Source: Planctomycetota bacterium
GTDB taxonomy: Bacteria; Planctomycetota; UBA1135
DNA: 64,000 nucleotides
Direction: 5' to 3'
Assembly: GCA_002705055.1 (NCBI GenBank)
Contig: PAHY01000064.1
Span: 1 to 64,000, forward strand
Below, piece after piece: positions 1-7,890 of this stretch (position 1 is the stretch's first letter; each line of letters begins with the position of its first letter). A program made the position numbers and the translations under genes. The notes under the pieces were generated by a model. The model had not been told where the DNA came from and ran no database searches. It was given only the letters and a program-made list of their open reading frames with translations.

Positions 1-1
1 C

Positions 2-361
2 AAGAAGCGCACCTATCCCACCGAGTGCAAGCGAGCCAACTTCCCCCGCGCCCTCTATCACCGCACGACGGACAGCCGTAAGCGCCGCGACTATCGGAAC
101 TTACTCTTCCCAATCAACCACACCCTCGCGATGATGCGAGATGGCATGTCCTGCCTCGTGCGCCGCAGCTGGGGTGCCGCCAAGCGGATCAAGGGGCTTC
201 AGCGCCACGCCTGGCTGTGGACGGCGTATCGCAACTACGTCCGCGGCGTGACGATCAAAACGAGAACGACCCCTGCCCAATCGGCCGGGGTCTGTGATCA
301 GCGGTGGCAGCTGAAGGAAGTCCTGAGGTGGCGCTGGCCGTTGCGGATGGAGCAGCATTGA
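2..361 (+). mobile_element. Transposase, C-terminal fragment (5' end outside window)
   Basis: An open frame runs in from the left edge and stops with TGA at 359-361, giving about 119 residues. It is rich in Arg and Trp. The stretch HRTTDSRKRRDYRNLLFPIN, followed by a helical Arg-rich segment and a WTAYRNYVRG motif, resembles the C-terminal end of DDE-type insertion-sequence transposases, in which an RNxLFPxN motif is followed by conserved Arg and Asn-Tyr positions. The catalytic domain would lie outside the window, so neither the family nor the integrity of the element can be judged. No terminal inverted repeat could be paired because the left end is missing. The stop of the next gene, on the other strand, lies only 22 bases away. 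The family call is from memory of similar proteins. Confidence 0.55.
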
Positions 362-382
362 GCCCACTCAAGGGGGTCAGAC

Positions 383-1621
383 TCATTTCTTTGAGTAGGT
401 ATCGAGCACCCACTCACCCCAAGCCGCATCAAACTCCTCAAACGAGATGCCGTAGACTAGGTCCCACGCCTCTTGCTGCCGTTTCAGGATCTGCTCGACG
501 CTGACGGAGGTGCCGCCCGGCACCTTGATCCGCTCCTTCATCTTCCCAACAAAGCTGGCGAACTTCTTCGGATCTGACTTCATCAGATAATCAACTCGTG
601 ACCAAAGATTGAGGTGGTGGCCGATCCGGAAACGGTCCGGGGTGAGCCACTGCGAGACCGTCGCAAAGGGTAGGGCGGCCTCGTTCTTGACGAGGTTGCG
701 CACCCGTGGCTCCCAGATCCATAGCTTCTTCTCGTTGGGGAACTGGTCGACGATCTGCACGAAGTTGTGGTAGCGCGCGTCCAGATCATTGACGACGCAG
801 TGTGCGATCCCTTCGCGTAGCCAGACGGGCAGGTCGTGCAGATAGCCCTTGTACCCGGCGAGCATGGCATGCGTGATGCCGTGCGCCAGGTTCATGTGCA
901 TGCGCGCATCATTGCCGAAGTAGCCCTCGGCCAGCTCGGGGGAGGTGCCATACAGCATCGTCCACTGCTGGAAGAAGTTGTGAACGATCGGGCTGTCGGG
1001 CTGGAAGTTGCCATCGCACCAGGTCGTGGCGAAACGATGCAGGGTCGACTTCTTCTCGGTGAGCAGCACCACGTACTTGCCGCGCTGGCCCAGGTACGGG
1101 CCTTCGCCCATGTACTCACCCTTCACGAGGCTGTTGCGCCCGGCCGGGAAGCTCTCGTCGGTGACGCCGAGGATCTCCTGGACGCGGTCATAGACCTCTT
1201 CGCAGCGCATCGCGTAGAGGTGCACGCGCAGCCAGCGATCCAGCGTGCGCGGAGCCTTCTTGGGGATCTCGGGCAGGACTTCGCGGAGCCGCTCATATTC
1301 CTCGGCCACGCGTTCCTTGAGGATCTTGTCGCCGGGCAGCTTGTACTTGGGCAGCGTGCTGCCGATGACGAAGTGCTCGGTCTCGACCCAGATCATCTCC
1401 AGGCCTTCGCCGAGGACCTGCATCACTTCGGTGACGCTGAGGTCCTCGTGGATCATCACCCGGTGAAAGCGCTCGTACCCGGCCGCCTTGTAGGCCTCCG
1501 GTTCGTTGTTGGTGTACGGATCGATCTTCCATTTCGGCAAATCCTCCCGCTCCTGGGCAGGAACGGGAGGATTCGTGAGCAGGAAGACCAGCGCGAGGAG
1601 CCCAAGGCGGGCGATCTTCAT
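383..1621 (-). CDS. Secreted protein, gluzincin-like fold with degenerate active site
   Basis: 412 residues with a signal peptide (MKIARLGLLALVFLLTNPPV, likely cut after AQ at residue 23), so exported. Around residues 247-251 there is HGITH, and 19 residues later Glu270 in WLREG. This is the spacing of a gluzincin zinc peptidase (HExxH followed by Glu), but the catalytic Glu of HExxH is Gly. The protein may therefore bind a metal without cleaving peptides, or be a pseudo-enzyme. The rest (long acidic and basic helices, WVETEHFVIGS near residue 80) resembles uncharacterised planctomycetal secreted proteins of the peptidase-MA-like type. The end abuts the transposase remnant, so the C-terminus could have been altered by insertion. 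A TAGACC box lies 4 bases before the start; no Shine-Dalgarno sequence is evident. Confidence 0.75.
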   Translation of the reverse strand: MKIARLGLLALVFLLTNPPVPAQEREDLPKWKIDPYTNNEPEAYKAAGYERFHRVMIHEDLSVTEVMQVLGEGLEMIWVETEHFVIGSTLPKYKLPGDKILKERVAEEYERLREVLPEIPKKAPRTLDRWLRVHLYAMRCEEVYDRVQEILGVTDESFPAGRNSLVKGEYMGEGPYLGQRGKYVVLLTEKKSTLHRFATTWCDGNFQPDSPIVHNFFQQWTMLYGTSPELAEGYFGNDARMHMNLAHGITHAMLAGYKGYLHDLPVWLREGIAHCVVNDLDARYHNFVQIVDQFPNEKKLWIWEPRVRNLVKNEAALPFATVSQWLTPDRFRIGHHLNLWSRVDYLMKSDPKKFASFVGKMKERIKVPGGTSVSVEQILKRQQEAWDLVYGISFEEFDAAWGEWVLDTYSKK

Positions 1622-1648
1622 CTCTGGTCTAGGTGCTGAAAAACGGCG

Positions 1649-2695
1649 CTAGTTCTGGTTCAGAGCTTCGATCTCTTCGCCGGTGAGGTTCGAGACGACG
1701 ACGTCCTTCTCGACCTTCTTGCGGAACAGGCCGAGATCCATGTGCTTGGCTTCCTTCTTCTGCAGAGCGGCGCGCTCCTTCTGGACGTCTTTCAACTCGG
1801 CGCGGAGCTTCTTCAGCTTCCTGGACTTCGGACCGTTTTCCTCAAGCTCGAGCTGCATGCGCTCTTCGATGAGCGCTTCCTTCTCGTCGAGGGTGTCGTA
1901 CTTGACCAGCAGCTTCTGGACTTCCTTCAGAGCCTTCTTGGGGCTCTTCTTGTAGTCGTAAGCCAGAACGCTCTCCATCTTCTTCCACAGCTCGCTCGGC
2001 GACTGGTCGCCCTTGAGCGGCATCGACAGCTTGCCGTCACGGCTGATCAGGAAGAGGTGCGGGACATCCTTGGCCGGGTAATCGGCGAACAGCTTGGTGT
2101 AAGGATGGTCCTCCTTCATCACGTGCGTCGGCAGCTTGACGCAGTGGAACCAGCGCGCCATCAGCAGCGTGCGCTCGTTGCCTTCGGTCTTCGAAAGCAG
2201 CGCATCGTCGGTGCCGTTGCAGTGCTCGCACTCGCGCAGGACGAGAAGCGGCCGCGGGTCATCGCCGGCGATCGAGAGGAAGGCCTGTTCGATCGGCAGA
2301 GCCTTGGAGACGCTCAGCGCACCGGTGCGGTGATCCGTGCCGGCATCCTTGGCATCCTTCTTGACCACGCCGTAGACCGGGTAGTCCCACTGCATGCGCA
2401 GCAGAGCCTTGGCGGTCTTGCCGTGGTTGATCACGAGCTTGGCGCCACCGCTCGAGCCGCCGGTGACACCCGGGGCCGGAGCAACACCGGGCGCGCCCGG
2501 CGTGGTGGGCGTGGAGCCCGGAGCAGAAGAGGGGGGCCCGCCAACCGGACCATTGCCCACATCAGAAGGACCGCCATATGAGCCGCCACCGGCGACTCCA
2601 CCTGTCGGGCATCATTGCGGGGCAGCACCGGCCGGCGCGCTCATCAGAGCACCGGCCAGAGTGCTGAGGAGCACCAAAGAAAGGGAACGCTTCAT
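1649..2695 (-). CDS. Exported thioredoxin-fold protein with coiled-coil tail; in-frame TGA after the signal peptide
   Basis: The frame starts at ATG 2695 with a good signal peptide (MKRSLSLVLLSTLAGALMSA, then PAGAAPQ). It then meets TGA at 2614-2612 and continues without a break to 1649. After the TGA comes a Gly/Pro/Ser-rich linker, then a thioredoxin-like domain with ECEHCNG (a CxxC pair), a cis-Pro-like VPHLFLI segment, and a long Lys/Glu-rich coiled coil (KLKKLRAELKDVQKERAALQ). If the TGA is a true stop, the nearest restart is GTG 2560, which gives a 303-residue protein with no signal peptide. The matching frame and intact export signal argue that the gene was, or is, one reading frame: a nonsense mutation, sequencing error, readthrough or recoding. 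A TAGTCT -10 box (2734-2729) and a GACGGCG/CGCCGTC hairpin lie upstream. Confidence 0.65.
2612..2614 (-). other. In-frame TGA codon between signal peptide and mature domain
   Basis: Codon 28 counted from ATG 2695. The frame is open before it (signal peptide ending APQ) and after it (Gly-rich linker, thioredoxin fold). A small hairpin with a 4-bp stem (CGAC/GTCG) and the loop AGGTGGA follows 7 bases after the TGA. This is too weak and too close to be a convincing bacterial SECIS element. Confidence 0.8.
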
Positions 2696-2703
2696 GAGAG
2701 TGG

Positions 2704-2725
2704 TGACGGCGCTGGGACCGCCGTC
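2704..2725. repeat. Inverted repeat in the 5' leader of the thioredoxin-fold gene
   Basis: GACGGCG (2705-2711) and CGCCGTC (2719-2725) form a perfect 7-bp stem with a 7-base loop. It lies between the predicted -10 (2734-2729, minus strand) and the start codon at 2695, immediately beyond the glpK stop. It could terminate glpK-strand transcription weakly or structure the leader. Confidence 0.45.
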
Positions 2726-2731
2726 TTTAGA

Positions 2732-4264
2732 CTAGCACGCGGGATTGTCCGGGGTGACGGGATTCGTGCACATCGGATCGAGCACTTTCTCCAGTGCTCG
2801 CCGCCACTTGTGCCGACGCGCCGCGATCCGGCTGGGTTCCACGCTTGGCGTGAATTCTCGGTCGGAGCGCCAACAAGTCTCCAGATCTGTCTCGTTTTGC
2901 CACACTCCGGCGCCGAGGCCCGCCAGAAGCGCGGCTCCCAGGGCGGTGCTCTCGGTATCGGCGGGTCGTTCGACTGGCATCTGCAGGGTGTCGGCGAGCA
3001 GCTGCAGGAAGCCGTCATTGCGGGCCATCCCGCCATCGACGCGGAGGCGCTGCGGCAGGCCGCCGACGTCGTGGCCGGTGGCCTCGACCAGATCGAGGGT
3101 CTGCCAGGCGACCGAAGCCAGCGCTGCCCGGACGATCTGCGCTCGGCCGCTGTCCCGAGTGAGCCCGAACAACGCGCCGCGCGCGTGCGGATCCCACCAG
3201 GGCGCGCCCATGCCCGTGAACGCGGGAACGAGCACCTCGTCGCCGTCCGGATCGGCTTCAGCGAGCAGCGCTTCGGTCTCGGCGGCATCGCGAATGAGAC
3301 CGAGCTGGTCGCGCAGCCACTGCACGACCGTTCCGGCCTGGAAGATGCTGCCCTCGATCGCGTAGCTGTTCACCCCGTCACGCCGACAGGCGATCGTCGC
3401 GAGCAGGCGGTGCGCGCTGCGCGGGCGGGTCGTGCCGGTGTGGGCCAGGGTGAAGCAGCCTGTGCCATAGGTGCTCTTCATCGTGCCCGGCGCGCGGACG
3501 CCCTGGCCGAAGGCGGCCGCCTGCTGATCGCCGGCCACTCCGCAGATGGGGATCGCGGCACCAAGAAGCTTGGCCGAACAGCTGCCGAAGTCGCCGACGC
3601 TGTCGCGAATCTCGGGGAGCAGCTCGCGCGGGACGTCAAACAGGGCGAGCAGCTCCTCGTCCCAGGCCGCGCTCTCGAGGCCGCACAGCAGCGTGCGCGA
3701 GGCGTTGGTGGCGTCGGTGGCATGCACCGCGCCATCGGTCAGCCGAAAGATCAGCCAGGAATCGATGGTGCCGGCGGCCAGCTCGCCCGCCTTGGCCCGC
3801 GCGCGGGCCTGCGGCACCTGGTCGAGCAGCCAGGCCAGCTTGGTCGCCGAGAAGTAGGGGTCGAGCAGGAGTCCGGTGCGCTCCTGGACCAGCGGCTCGT
3901 GGCCGGCCTTGCGCAGCCGGGCGCAGACATCCGCGGTGCGGCGGTCCTGCCAGACCAAGGCGGGATGCAGAGGCTGGCCGGTGGCGCGGTCCCACAGCAC
4001 GATGGTCTCGCGCTGATTGGTGATGCCCAGCGCGGCCACCGCGTCTGCGGCGAGCGTCGCCTGCTGCAAGGCCTCGCGGGCGCAGGCGAGCGTGTCCTGC
4101 CAGATCTCCTCGGCGTCGTGCTCGACCCAGCCGGATCGCGGAAAGGACTGCGCGAGTTCGCGTTGCGCGATGGCCAGAGGCTGTGCCCGCTCGTCGTAGA
4201 CCACCGCGCGCGAGCTGGTCGTGCCTTGATCCAGGACGAGAATACGGGGCGGCGTGCTGCTCAT
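2732..4264 (-). CDS. glpK: Glycerol kinase
   Basis: 510 residues, full length for the FGGY carbohydrate kinase family. It catalyses ATP-dependent phosphorylation of glycerol to sn-glycerol 3-phosphate in the cytoplasm. The N-terminal phosphate-binding motif LDQGTTSSRA is intact. GWVEHDAEEIW, ITNQRET and VWQDRRTAD follow, all diagnostic of glycerol kinase, and then GVAGDQQAA, KSTYGTGCF and the C-terminal DGGMARNDGFLQ nucleotide loop. No glycerol facilitator or glycerol-3-phosphate dehydrogenase gene is adjacent, so glycerol may come from lipid turnover. A strong hairpin at 4274-4307 separates it from the upstream lipoprotein gene, and no Shine-Dalgarno sequence is visible. Confidence 0.95.
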   Translation of the reverse strand: MSSTPPRILVLDQGTTSSRAVVYDERAQPLAIAQRELAQSFPRSGWVEHDAEEIWQDTLACAREALQQATLAADAVAALGITNQRETIVLWDRATGQPLHPALVWQDRRTADVCARLRKAGHEPLVQERTGLLLDPYFSATKLAWLLDQVPQARARAKAGELAAGTIDSWLIFRLTDGAVHATDATNASRTLLCGLESAAWDEELLALFDVPRELLPEIRDSVGDFGSCSAKLLGAAIPICGVAGDQQAAAFGQGVRAPGTMKSTYGTGCFTLAHTGTTRPRSAHRLLATIACRRDGVNSYAIEGSIFQAGTVVQWLRDQLGLIRDAAETEALLAEADPDGDEVLVPAFTGMGAPWWDPHARGALFGLTRDSGRAQIVRAALASVAWQTLDLVEATGHDVGGLPQRLRVDGGMARNDGFLQLLADTLQMPVERPADTESTALGAALLAGLGAGVWQNETDLETCWRSDREFTPSVEPSRIAARRHKWRRALEKVLDPMCTNPVTPDNPAC

Positions 4265-4273
4265 GAAAGGAAG

Positions 4274-4307
4274 AACGGCCGACCTCGCGCGCGCGAGATC
4301 GGCCGTT
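4274..4307 (-). terminator. Hairpin between barrel lipoprotein and glpK
   Basis: Left arm 4274-4288 (AACGGCCGACCTCGC) pairs with 4293-4307 with one mismatch around a GCGC loop. On the minus strand it follows the stop at 4325 and is trailed by a pyrimidine-rich but not pure-T stretch. It may terminate the upstream gene or attenuate readthrough into glpK. Confidence 0.5.
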
Positions 4308-4324
4308 GAGGAAGACGCGTGGTC

Positions 4325-4984
4325 TTAGTTGAAAATGCTGTAGCCGACCTCGAAGCCGTAGCCCGCGGTGTCGTCGTCTTCGTTGAGAGTCTCGGCGTAG
4401 AAGCGAGCTTCAATGGCCGTGGTGTCGCTGAGGAACCAGGAAGCACCCAGCGAGCCGCCGTAGTAGAGGCCCGACAGATCGCCCAGGTAGTAGCCGAAGT
4501 CGAACTGGGCCCACGGAGCGAGGGCGTTCCAGCGCAGCGCGGTCGGGTACCAGCGGGTGAAACCGCCGACCTGGAAGGAGTTCTGATCTTCGTCGCCGAC
4601 AACGCCACCGGCATTGGCGCGGTCATTGAAGCCGTCGCCGTCGTAGTCGGTGTCGGTGACGGTCAGGTAATCGGCGCTCGCGAAGCCAACGCCGATCCGC
4701 GTACCGAGCTCGATCTGCGGGCTGACGAAGGTGCTGTAGCTGGCGGCGAGGTTGATCGAGTCGTACTCGGCGACGGTGATGTTCGACAGCTGGTTATCGA
4801 CCAGAGTCGGAGTGCCACCGGCAGCGGAGGTGTACGCAGCGCCGTCGGCATCGGCCATGGTGAGGCCAATGGCGTAGTTCGTGCGGGACATCCCGGCAGC
4901 GAACTCGGGACCGCTGTGAGCGGCCTGCTGGCAGCCACCGGCGGTCGCCGCCGCAAGGGCAAGAAGGAGAAGGGGGTTCTTCAT
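4325..4984 (-). CDS. Lipoprotein with outer-membrane beta-barrel-like body
   Basis: 219 residues starting at ATG 4984. The N-terminus is a lipoprotein-type signal (hydrophobic LLLLALAAAT, Cys18 followed by QQ). The body has alternating hydrophobic strands rich in Tyr, Gly and aromatic residues (ASYSTFVS, FDFGYYLGDLSGLYYGGSL, EARFYAETL) and ends in VGYSIFN, much like the last strand of a small outer-membrane barrel. The downstream gene on the same strand (5153-5656, transcribed first) has the same layout, with Cys18-Gln and a GYSIF ending, so the two look like tandem paralogues. A DTDYDGDGFND stretch could bind calcium. The ligand and role are unknown. Confidence 0.75.
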   Translation of the reverse strand: MKNPLLLLALAAATAGGCQQAAHSGPEFAAGMSRTNYAIGLTMADADGAAYTSAAGGTPTLVDNQLSNITVAEYDSINLAASYSTFVSPQIELGTRIGVGFASADYLTVTDTDYDGDGFNDRANAGGVVGDEDQNSFQVGGFTRWYPTALRWNALAPWAQFDFGYYLGDLSGLYYGGSLGASWFLSDTTAIEARFYAETLNEDDDTAGYGFEVGYSIFN

Positions 4985-5069
4985 CGCGGATGTCGGAGTG
5001 GTCGACGCGAGGGGACGCCGACGGGAGGGGGGACTATAACGCGGCGCAGGGAAGGGGGGAAGCAGGCTC

Positions 5070-5100
5070 GCCCCCGCCTGACGCCGGGCCCGGCGGGGGC
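5070..5100. repeat. GC-rich hairpin between the tandem barrel lipoprotein genes
   Basis: GCCCCCGCC (5070-5078) pairs with GGCGGGGGC (5092-5100) around a 13-base loop in the 168-bp gap between the two lipoprotein genes. No T-run follows on either strand, so it may be a structured leader or a Rho-assisted stop rather than a classical terminator. Confidence 0.4.
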
Positions 5101-5152
5101 GTGAGGCCCGCGCCGAGCGCACTTTAGGGGCGGTCACGCCCCGGGTAACGAT

Positions 5153-5656
5153 CTAGAAGAAGATCGAGTAGCCGATCAGGAAACGGATCCCCGAGGTGTC
5201 CACGTCGCCGAAGGCGTCCTGGTAGGTGACCCCGGCTTCGATGGCGCCACCCTGGGTGACGAACTGAGTGATGCCCAGCCCGGCCAGCCAGGAGATGTTC
5301 GAATCCCGATCGTTGTCGGTCCAACCCAGATCCAGCTCGACCCAGGGCAGCAGGACTTCGGTGGTCGCCAGGTAGTAGCGGCCGTAGAGGGCGAGCGTCC
5401 AGGCCTCGGTGCTGGCGCCCGAGACCTCGAGATCGTCGTAGGCCACCTTGACACCGATCTCTTGGTCGCTTTCCCAGAAAGTGCCCCAAGAGCCGTGAAT
5501 CGCCAATTCCTTGGTGTCCCCGGCGGGGGTGTCGAGGTCGGAGTAGCTCGTCGCGACGGCCGTCCGGGTCAATCCGGGGCGGAGCGGCTGCTGGATGGTC
5601 TGGCAGGAGCCGAGCAGCAGCACGGCCGCAAGCACGACAGGGGTGCAAAGCTTCAT
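5153..5656 (-). CDS. Lipoprotein with outer-membrane beta-barrel-like body (paralogue)
   Basis: 167 residues from ATG 5656; a TTG two codons upstream is the only alternative. The lipobox is good (LLLGSC, Cys18 followed by QT). The rest is short amphipathic strands (ALYGRYYLATTEVLLPWVELDLGW, EAGVTYQDAF) ending in FLIGYSIFF, matching the neighbouring lipoprotein in layout and closing motif. I chose the ATG because a TACCGT hexamer lies exactly 6 bases before it, the spacing seen at many starts here. It is divergent from an ArsR-type regulator at 5741, which may control it. Function unknown. Confidence 0.75.
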   Translation of the reverse strand: MKLCTPVVLAAVLLLGSCQTIQQPLRPGLTRTAVATSYSDLDTPAGDTKELAIHGSWGTFWESDQEIGVKVAYDDLEVSGASTEAWTLALYGRYYLATTEVLLPWVELDLGWTDNDRDSNISWLAGLGITQFVTQGGAIEAGVTYQDAFGDVDTSGIRFLIGYSIFF

Positions 5657-5668
5657 GCCCAAACGGTA
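5657..5668 (-). promoter_or_regulatory. Leaderless-type -10 box for the 5153-5656 lipoprotein
   Basis: TACCGT on the minus strand at 5668-5663, followed by exactly 6 bases and then ATG, places the expected transcription start on the start codon. The 84-bp divergent spacer to the ArsR gene at 5741 is also where an operator would be expected. Confidence 0.5.
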
Positions 5669-5740
5669 GCGTCGCCGGGCACACCCAATCCCCCTTGTCG
5701 GACCGAGAACCGAGAGTTAACGGAGTTGCGAACGGCGATC

Positions 5741-6091
5741 ATGATTCAACACGTCCATTCCGAAGGGGACGCGCTCGACGCGTATCGCGCCCAGGCTGTC
5801 TTCTGCAAGACGATGGGGCATCCGGTGCGGCTGCAGATCCTCGACATGCTCACGCGAGCCGGCGAAGAGATGCAGAGCGCCGAGATTCTGCGCCGGACGG
5901 GGGTTGCTAAGCCCTGCCTTTCTCAGCACTTAGCGCGAATGCAGGCGGCCGGTCTGGTGAAGACGCGGCGCGTGGGGCGCTATCTGCGGGTGGCGCTGAC
6001 CTGCCCGGAGGTGGGTCTGGCCTGTCGCCAGGTGCGGGCGGCGCTGCAAGAAGCACGGCCTGGCCAACCCGAGGTCGACCAGGCCGAGTAA
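5741..6091 (+). CDS. ArsR-family winged-helix transcriptional regulator
   Basis: 116 residues from ATG 5741. The classic ArsR/SmtB core is visible: KTMGHPVRLQILDML (helix 1-2), QSAEILRRTGVAKPCLSQHLARMQAAGLVKTRR (helix-turn-helix with recognition helix) and the wing RVGRYLRVAL. Four Cys (22, 59, 88, 95) could form a thiol- or metal-sensing site; Cys59 sits in the recognition-helix region, as in metal-sensing members, but the exact CxCxxC signature is absent. The gene is divergent from the barrel-like lipoprotein pair, so these are the likely targets. Longer in-frame extensions upstream cover the spacer and are unlikely to be translated. Confidence 0.85.
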   Translation: MIQHVHSEGDALDAYRAQAVFCKTMGHPVRLQILDMLTRAGEEMQSAEILRRTGVAKPCLSQHLARMQAAGLVKTRRVGRYLRVALTCPEVGLACRQVRAALQEARPGQPEVDQAE

Positions 6092-6106
6092 GGGTCTGGG
6101 GCCGGA

Positions 6107-7051
6107 TTACTGAATCGCGACGGTCAGCACATTGGAAGTGCGACCGAGCTGGCAGGCCTGCAGATAGGCCGTGACCCCGCTGGCGATGGCCGGCACCGGA
6201 ATGGTCCAGCCGCCGCTGCCCTGAGCATCGGTGACCACCGTGCCGCCGAGCTGCTTCGCGCCGTTCACGTCCAGGGTGATGCCGAGCGGCGGGACCGGGG
6301 TCGAGCCGAGGCTCAAGCCGTAGGCCAGGAACATCGCGCTCGACGGCGTCGCGTTGATCACGTCGAAGTCAGCGTTGCTGCCGGCGACCACGGCGCCCGG
6401 GGTCGAGAGCGTCATGTCGTTGCTGCTCGCGGCGCTGGCGTTGAGCGTGCCGTCGAGATCAAGCTGCACCCAGTTGCCCTGGCCGTCATCGCTGTAGAAG
6501 GTCAGATCGACCGGCATGCTGAGGCTGGCGCCGCCGCCGTTCGGCAGGATCGTGCCCGCGACCGGAGTGGGGTCGGTGGCCCCGTAGTCGACCAGGTTGC
6601 CGACGGTCGTCGAGCCGGTCAACGGAATAATCGTGACGGTGCCGGCCAGCGGCGTCATCACGATGTCGGTCGAGAAGTTGCCGGCCGCGTCGATCGGGAA
6701 GACCGGGCTGGTCGGCTGGAAGGCCGCGTCGTCGATGTAGATCGTCGCGAGCGGCGGCAGCCACGAGAAGATGTTGGGGATCTCGGCCTTGATGCGGGTC
6801 GGTACCGTCACCAGCGTGCCGCCGGTGAACTGGCCGCTGCTGAAGCCCGAACCCGAAGCGCTGAGTTCGACTTCCATGTCGCCGTCCATGTCAAACGTCG
6901 GCGGGCGGCCGCGGATCACCCCGACGCTCGAGTCGCCGCCGAAGGTGAAGTTGGAAGTCGAAGCGTCGACATCCAGGGTGTACGAAGACTGCGCGGCGGC
7001 GGTGGGGGCGGCCAGCGCGGCGAGGAGAAGACTGAGGGAGATCCTGCGCAT
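6107..7051 (-). CDS. Secreted protein of unknown function
   Basis: 314 residues with a clear signal peptide (MRRISLSLLLAALAAPTAAA, cut before QSS). The N-terminal part (YTLDVDASTSNFTFGG) recalls the lipid-binding lipocalin-like YceI fold but is too diverged to assign. The last 60 residues (VNGAKQLGGTVV, GSGGWTIPVPA, AYLQACQLG, SNVLTVAIQ) resemble a short all-beta tail that I associate with many planctomycetal secreted proteins; I cannot verify this without a search. The stop lies 15 bases from that of the convergent ArsR gene. No enzymatic motif seen. Confidence 0.7.
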   Translation of the reverse strand: MRRISLSLLLAALAAPTAAAQSSYTLDVDASTSNFTFGGDSSVGVIRGRPPTFDMDGDMEVELSASGSGFSSGQFTGGTLVTVPTRIKAEIPNIFSWLPPLATIYIDDAAFQPTSPVFPIDAAGNFSTDIVMTPLAGTVTIIPLTGSTTVGNLVDYGATDPTPVAGTILPNGGGASLSMPVDLTFYSDDGQGNWVQLDLDGTLNASAASSNDMTLSTPGAVVAGSNADFDVINATPSSAMFLAYGLSLGSTPVPPLGITLDVNGAKQLGGTVVTDAQGSGGWTIPVPAIASGVTAYLQACQLGRTSNVLTVAIQ

Positions 7052-7104
7052 CGGAGAACGGGGAGGTGGCCCGCCATGGGCCCTCCTCAGCCTACCGCGC
7101 AGGC

Positions 7105-7884
7105 TCAGTCGCGGAATGCGTAATCCACCGTGAGCGGCGCGTGGTCCGAGAAGCGCTCCTCCTTATAGACCGCGGCCTGCTGCGCCGCGTGGGCCAGCTC
7201 GGGGGTCGCGACGTGGTAGTCAATCCGCCAGCCGGTGTTGTTGGCCCAGGCCTGGCCGCGATTGGACCACCAGGTGTAGGCCTCGCCCTCGTGCTCGGGG
7301 TAGAGCCCGCGGTAGACGTCCGCCCAGCCGCTGCTGTCGAAGACCTGGTCCATCCAGGCGCGCTCCTCGGGGAGGAAGCCGGAGTTCTTCTGATTGCCCC
7401 GCCAGTTCTTCAGGTCGATCTTGCGGTGGGCGATGTTCCAATCGCCGCAGACCAGGACCTGCTGATGCGCCGCGCGCTGCTCGGCCATCCAGTCGAGGAA
7501 CTGATCCATGAAGCGGTACTTGAACTGCTGGCGCTCCTCGCTGGACGAACCCGAAGGAAGGTAGAGCGAGACGACCCGCAGCTGGTCAAAGTCGGCCGCG
7601 AGCACGCGCGCTTCGCGGTCAAATTCGGGGTCGCCGAGGCCCTCGTGGATGGCATCCGGCTCGCGCTTCGACCAGATGCCCACGCCGCTGTAGCCCGGCT
7701 TTTCGGCGTGCAGGTAGTGGGCGTGGAGGCCGCCCGGCGCGCGCATATCGGCGGTCAGTTGATGGTCCTGAATCCGCGTCTCCTGGACGCAGACGATGTC
7801 CGGAGCGTGCTGTTCGACCCAGGGCAGGACGCCCTTCTTGACCGCGGAACGGATGCCGTTGAGGTTGAGCGAGACGATGCGCAT
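7105..7884 (-). CDS. xthA: Exodeoxyribonuclease III (AP endonuclease)
   Basis: 259 residues, the usual length for the ExoIII/APE1 branch of the endonuclease-exonuclease-phosphatase family. It cleaves DNA 5' to abasic sites and degrades 3' ends. Diagnostic motifs are intact: LNLNGIRSA (Asn7), VCVQETRI (metal-binding Glu), VCGDWNIAH (catalytic Asp and Asn) and the C-terminal SDHAPLTVDY (Asp-His). The uracil-DNA glycosylase gene just upstream ends 6 bases before this start, so the pair probably forms one transcript. The glycosylase would remove uracil and this enzyme would cut the resulting abasic site. Confidence 0.95.
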   Translation of the reverse strand: MRIVSLNLNGIRSAVKKGVLPWVEQHAPDIVCVQETRIQDHQLTADMRAPGGLHAHYLHAEKPGYSGVGIWSKREPDAIHEGLGDPEFDREARVLAADFDQLRVVSLYLPSGSSSEERQQFKYRFMDQFLDWMAEQRAAHQQVLVCGDWNIAHRKIDLKNWRGNQKNSGFLPEERAWMDQVFDSSGWADVYRGLYPEHEGEAYTWWSNRGQAWANNTGWRIDYHVATPELAHAAQQAAVYKEERFSDHAPLTVDYAFRD

Positions 7885-7890
7885 GGGGGA

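Noticed and set aside
1..382. Intact insertion sequence
   Set aside because: Only the 3' end of the transposase is in the window and no inverted-repeat pair can be shown.
2590..2614. Selenocysteine insertion element after the in-frame TGA
   Set aside because: The hairpin has only 4 bp, starts about 7 bases after TGA, and the codon would lie in a low-complexity linker rather than an active site. Kept only as a remote option.
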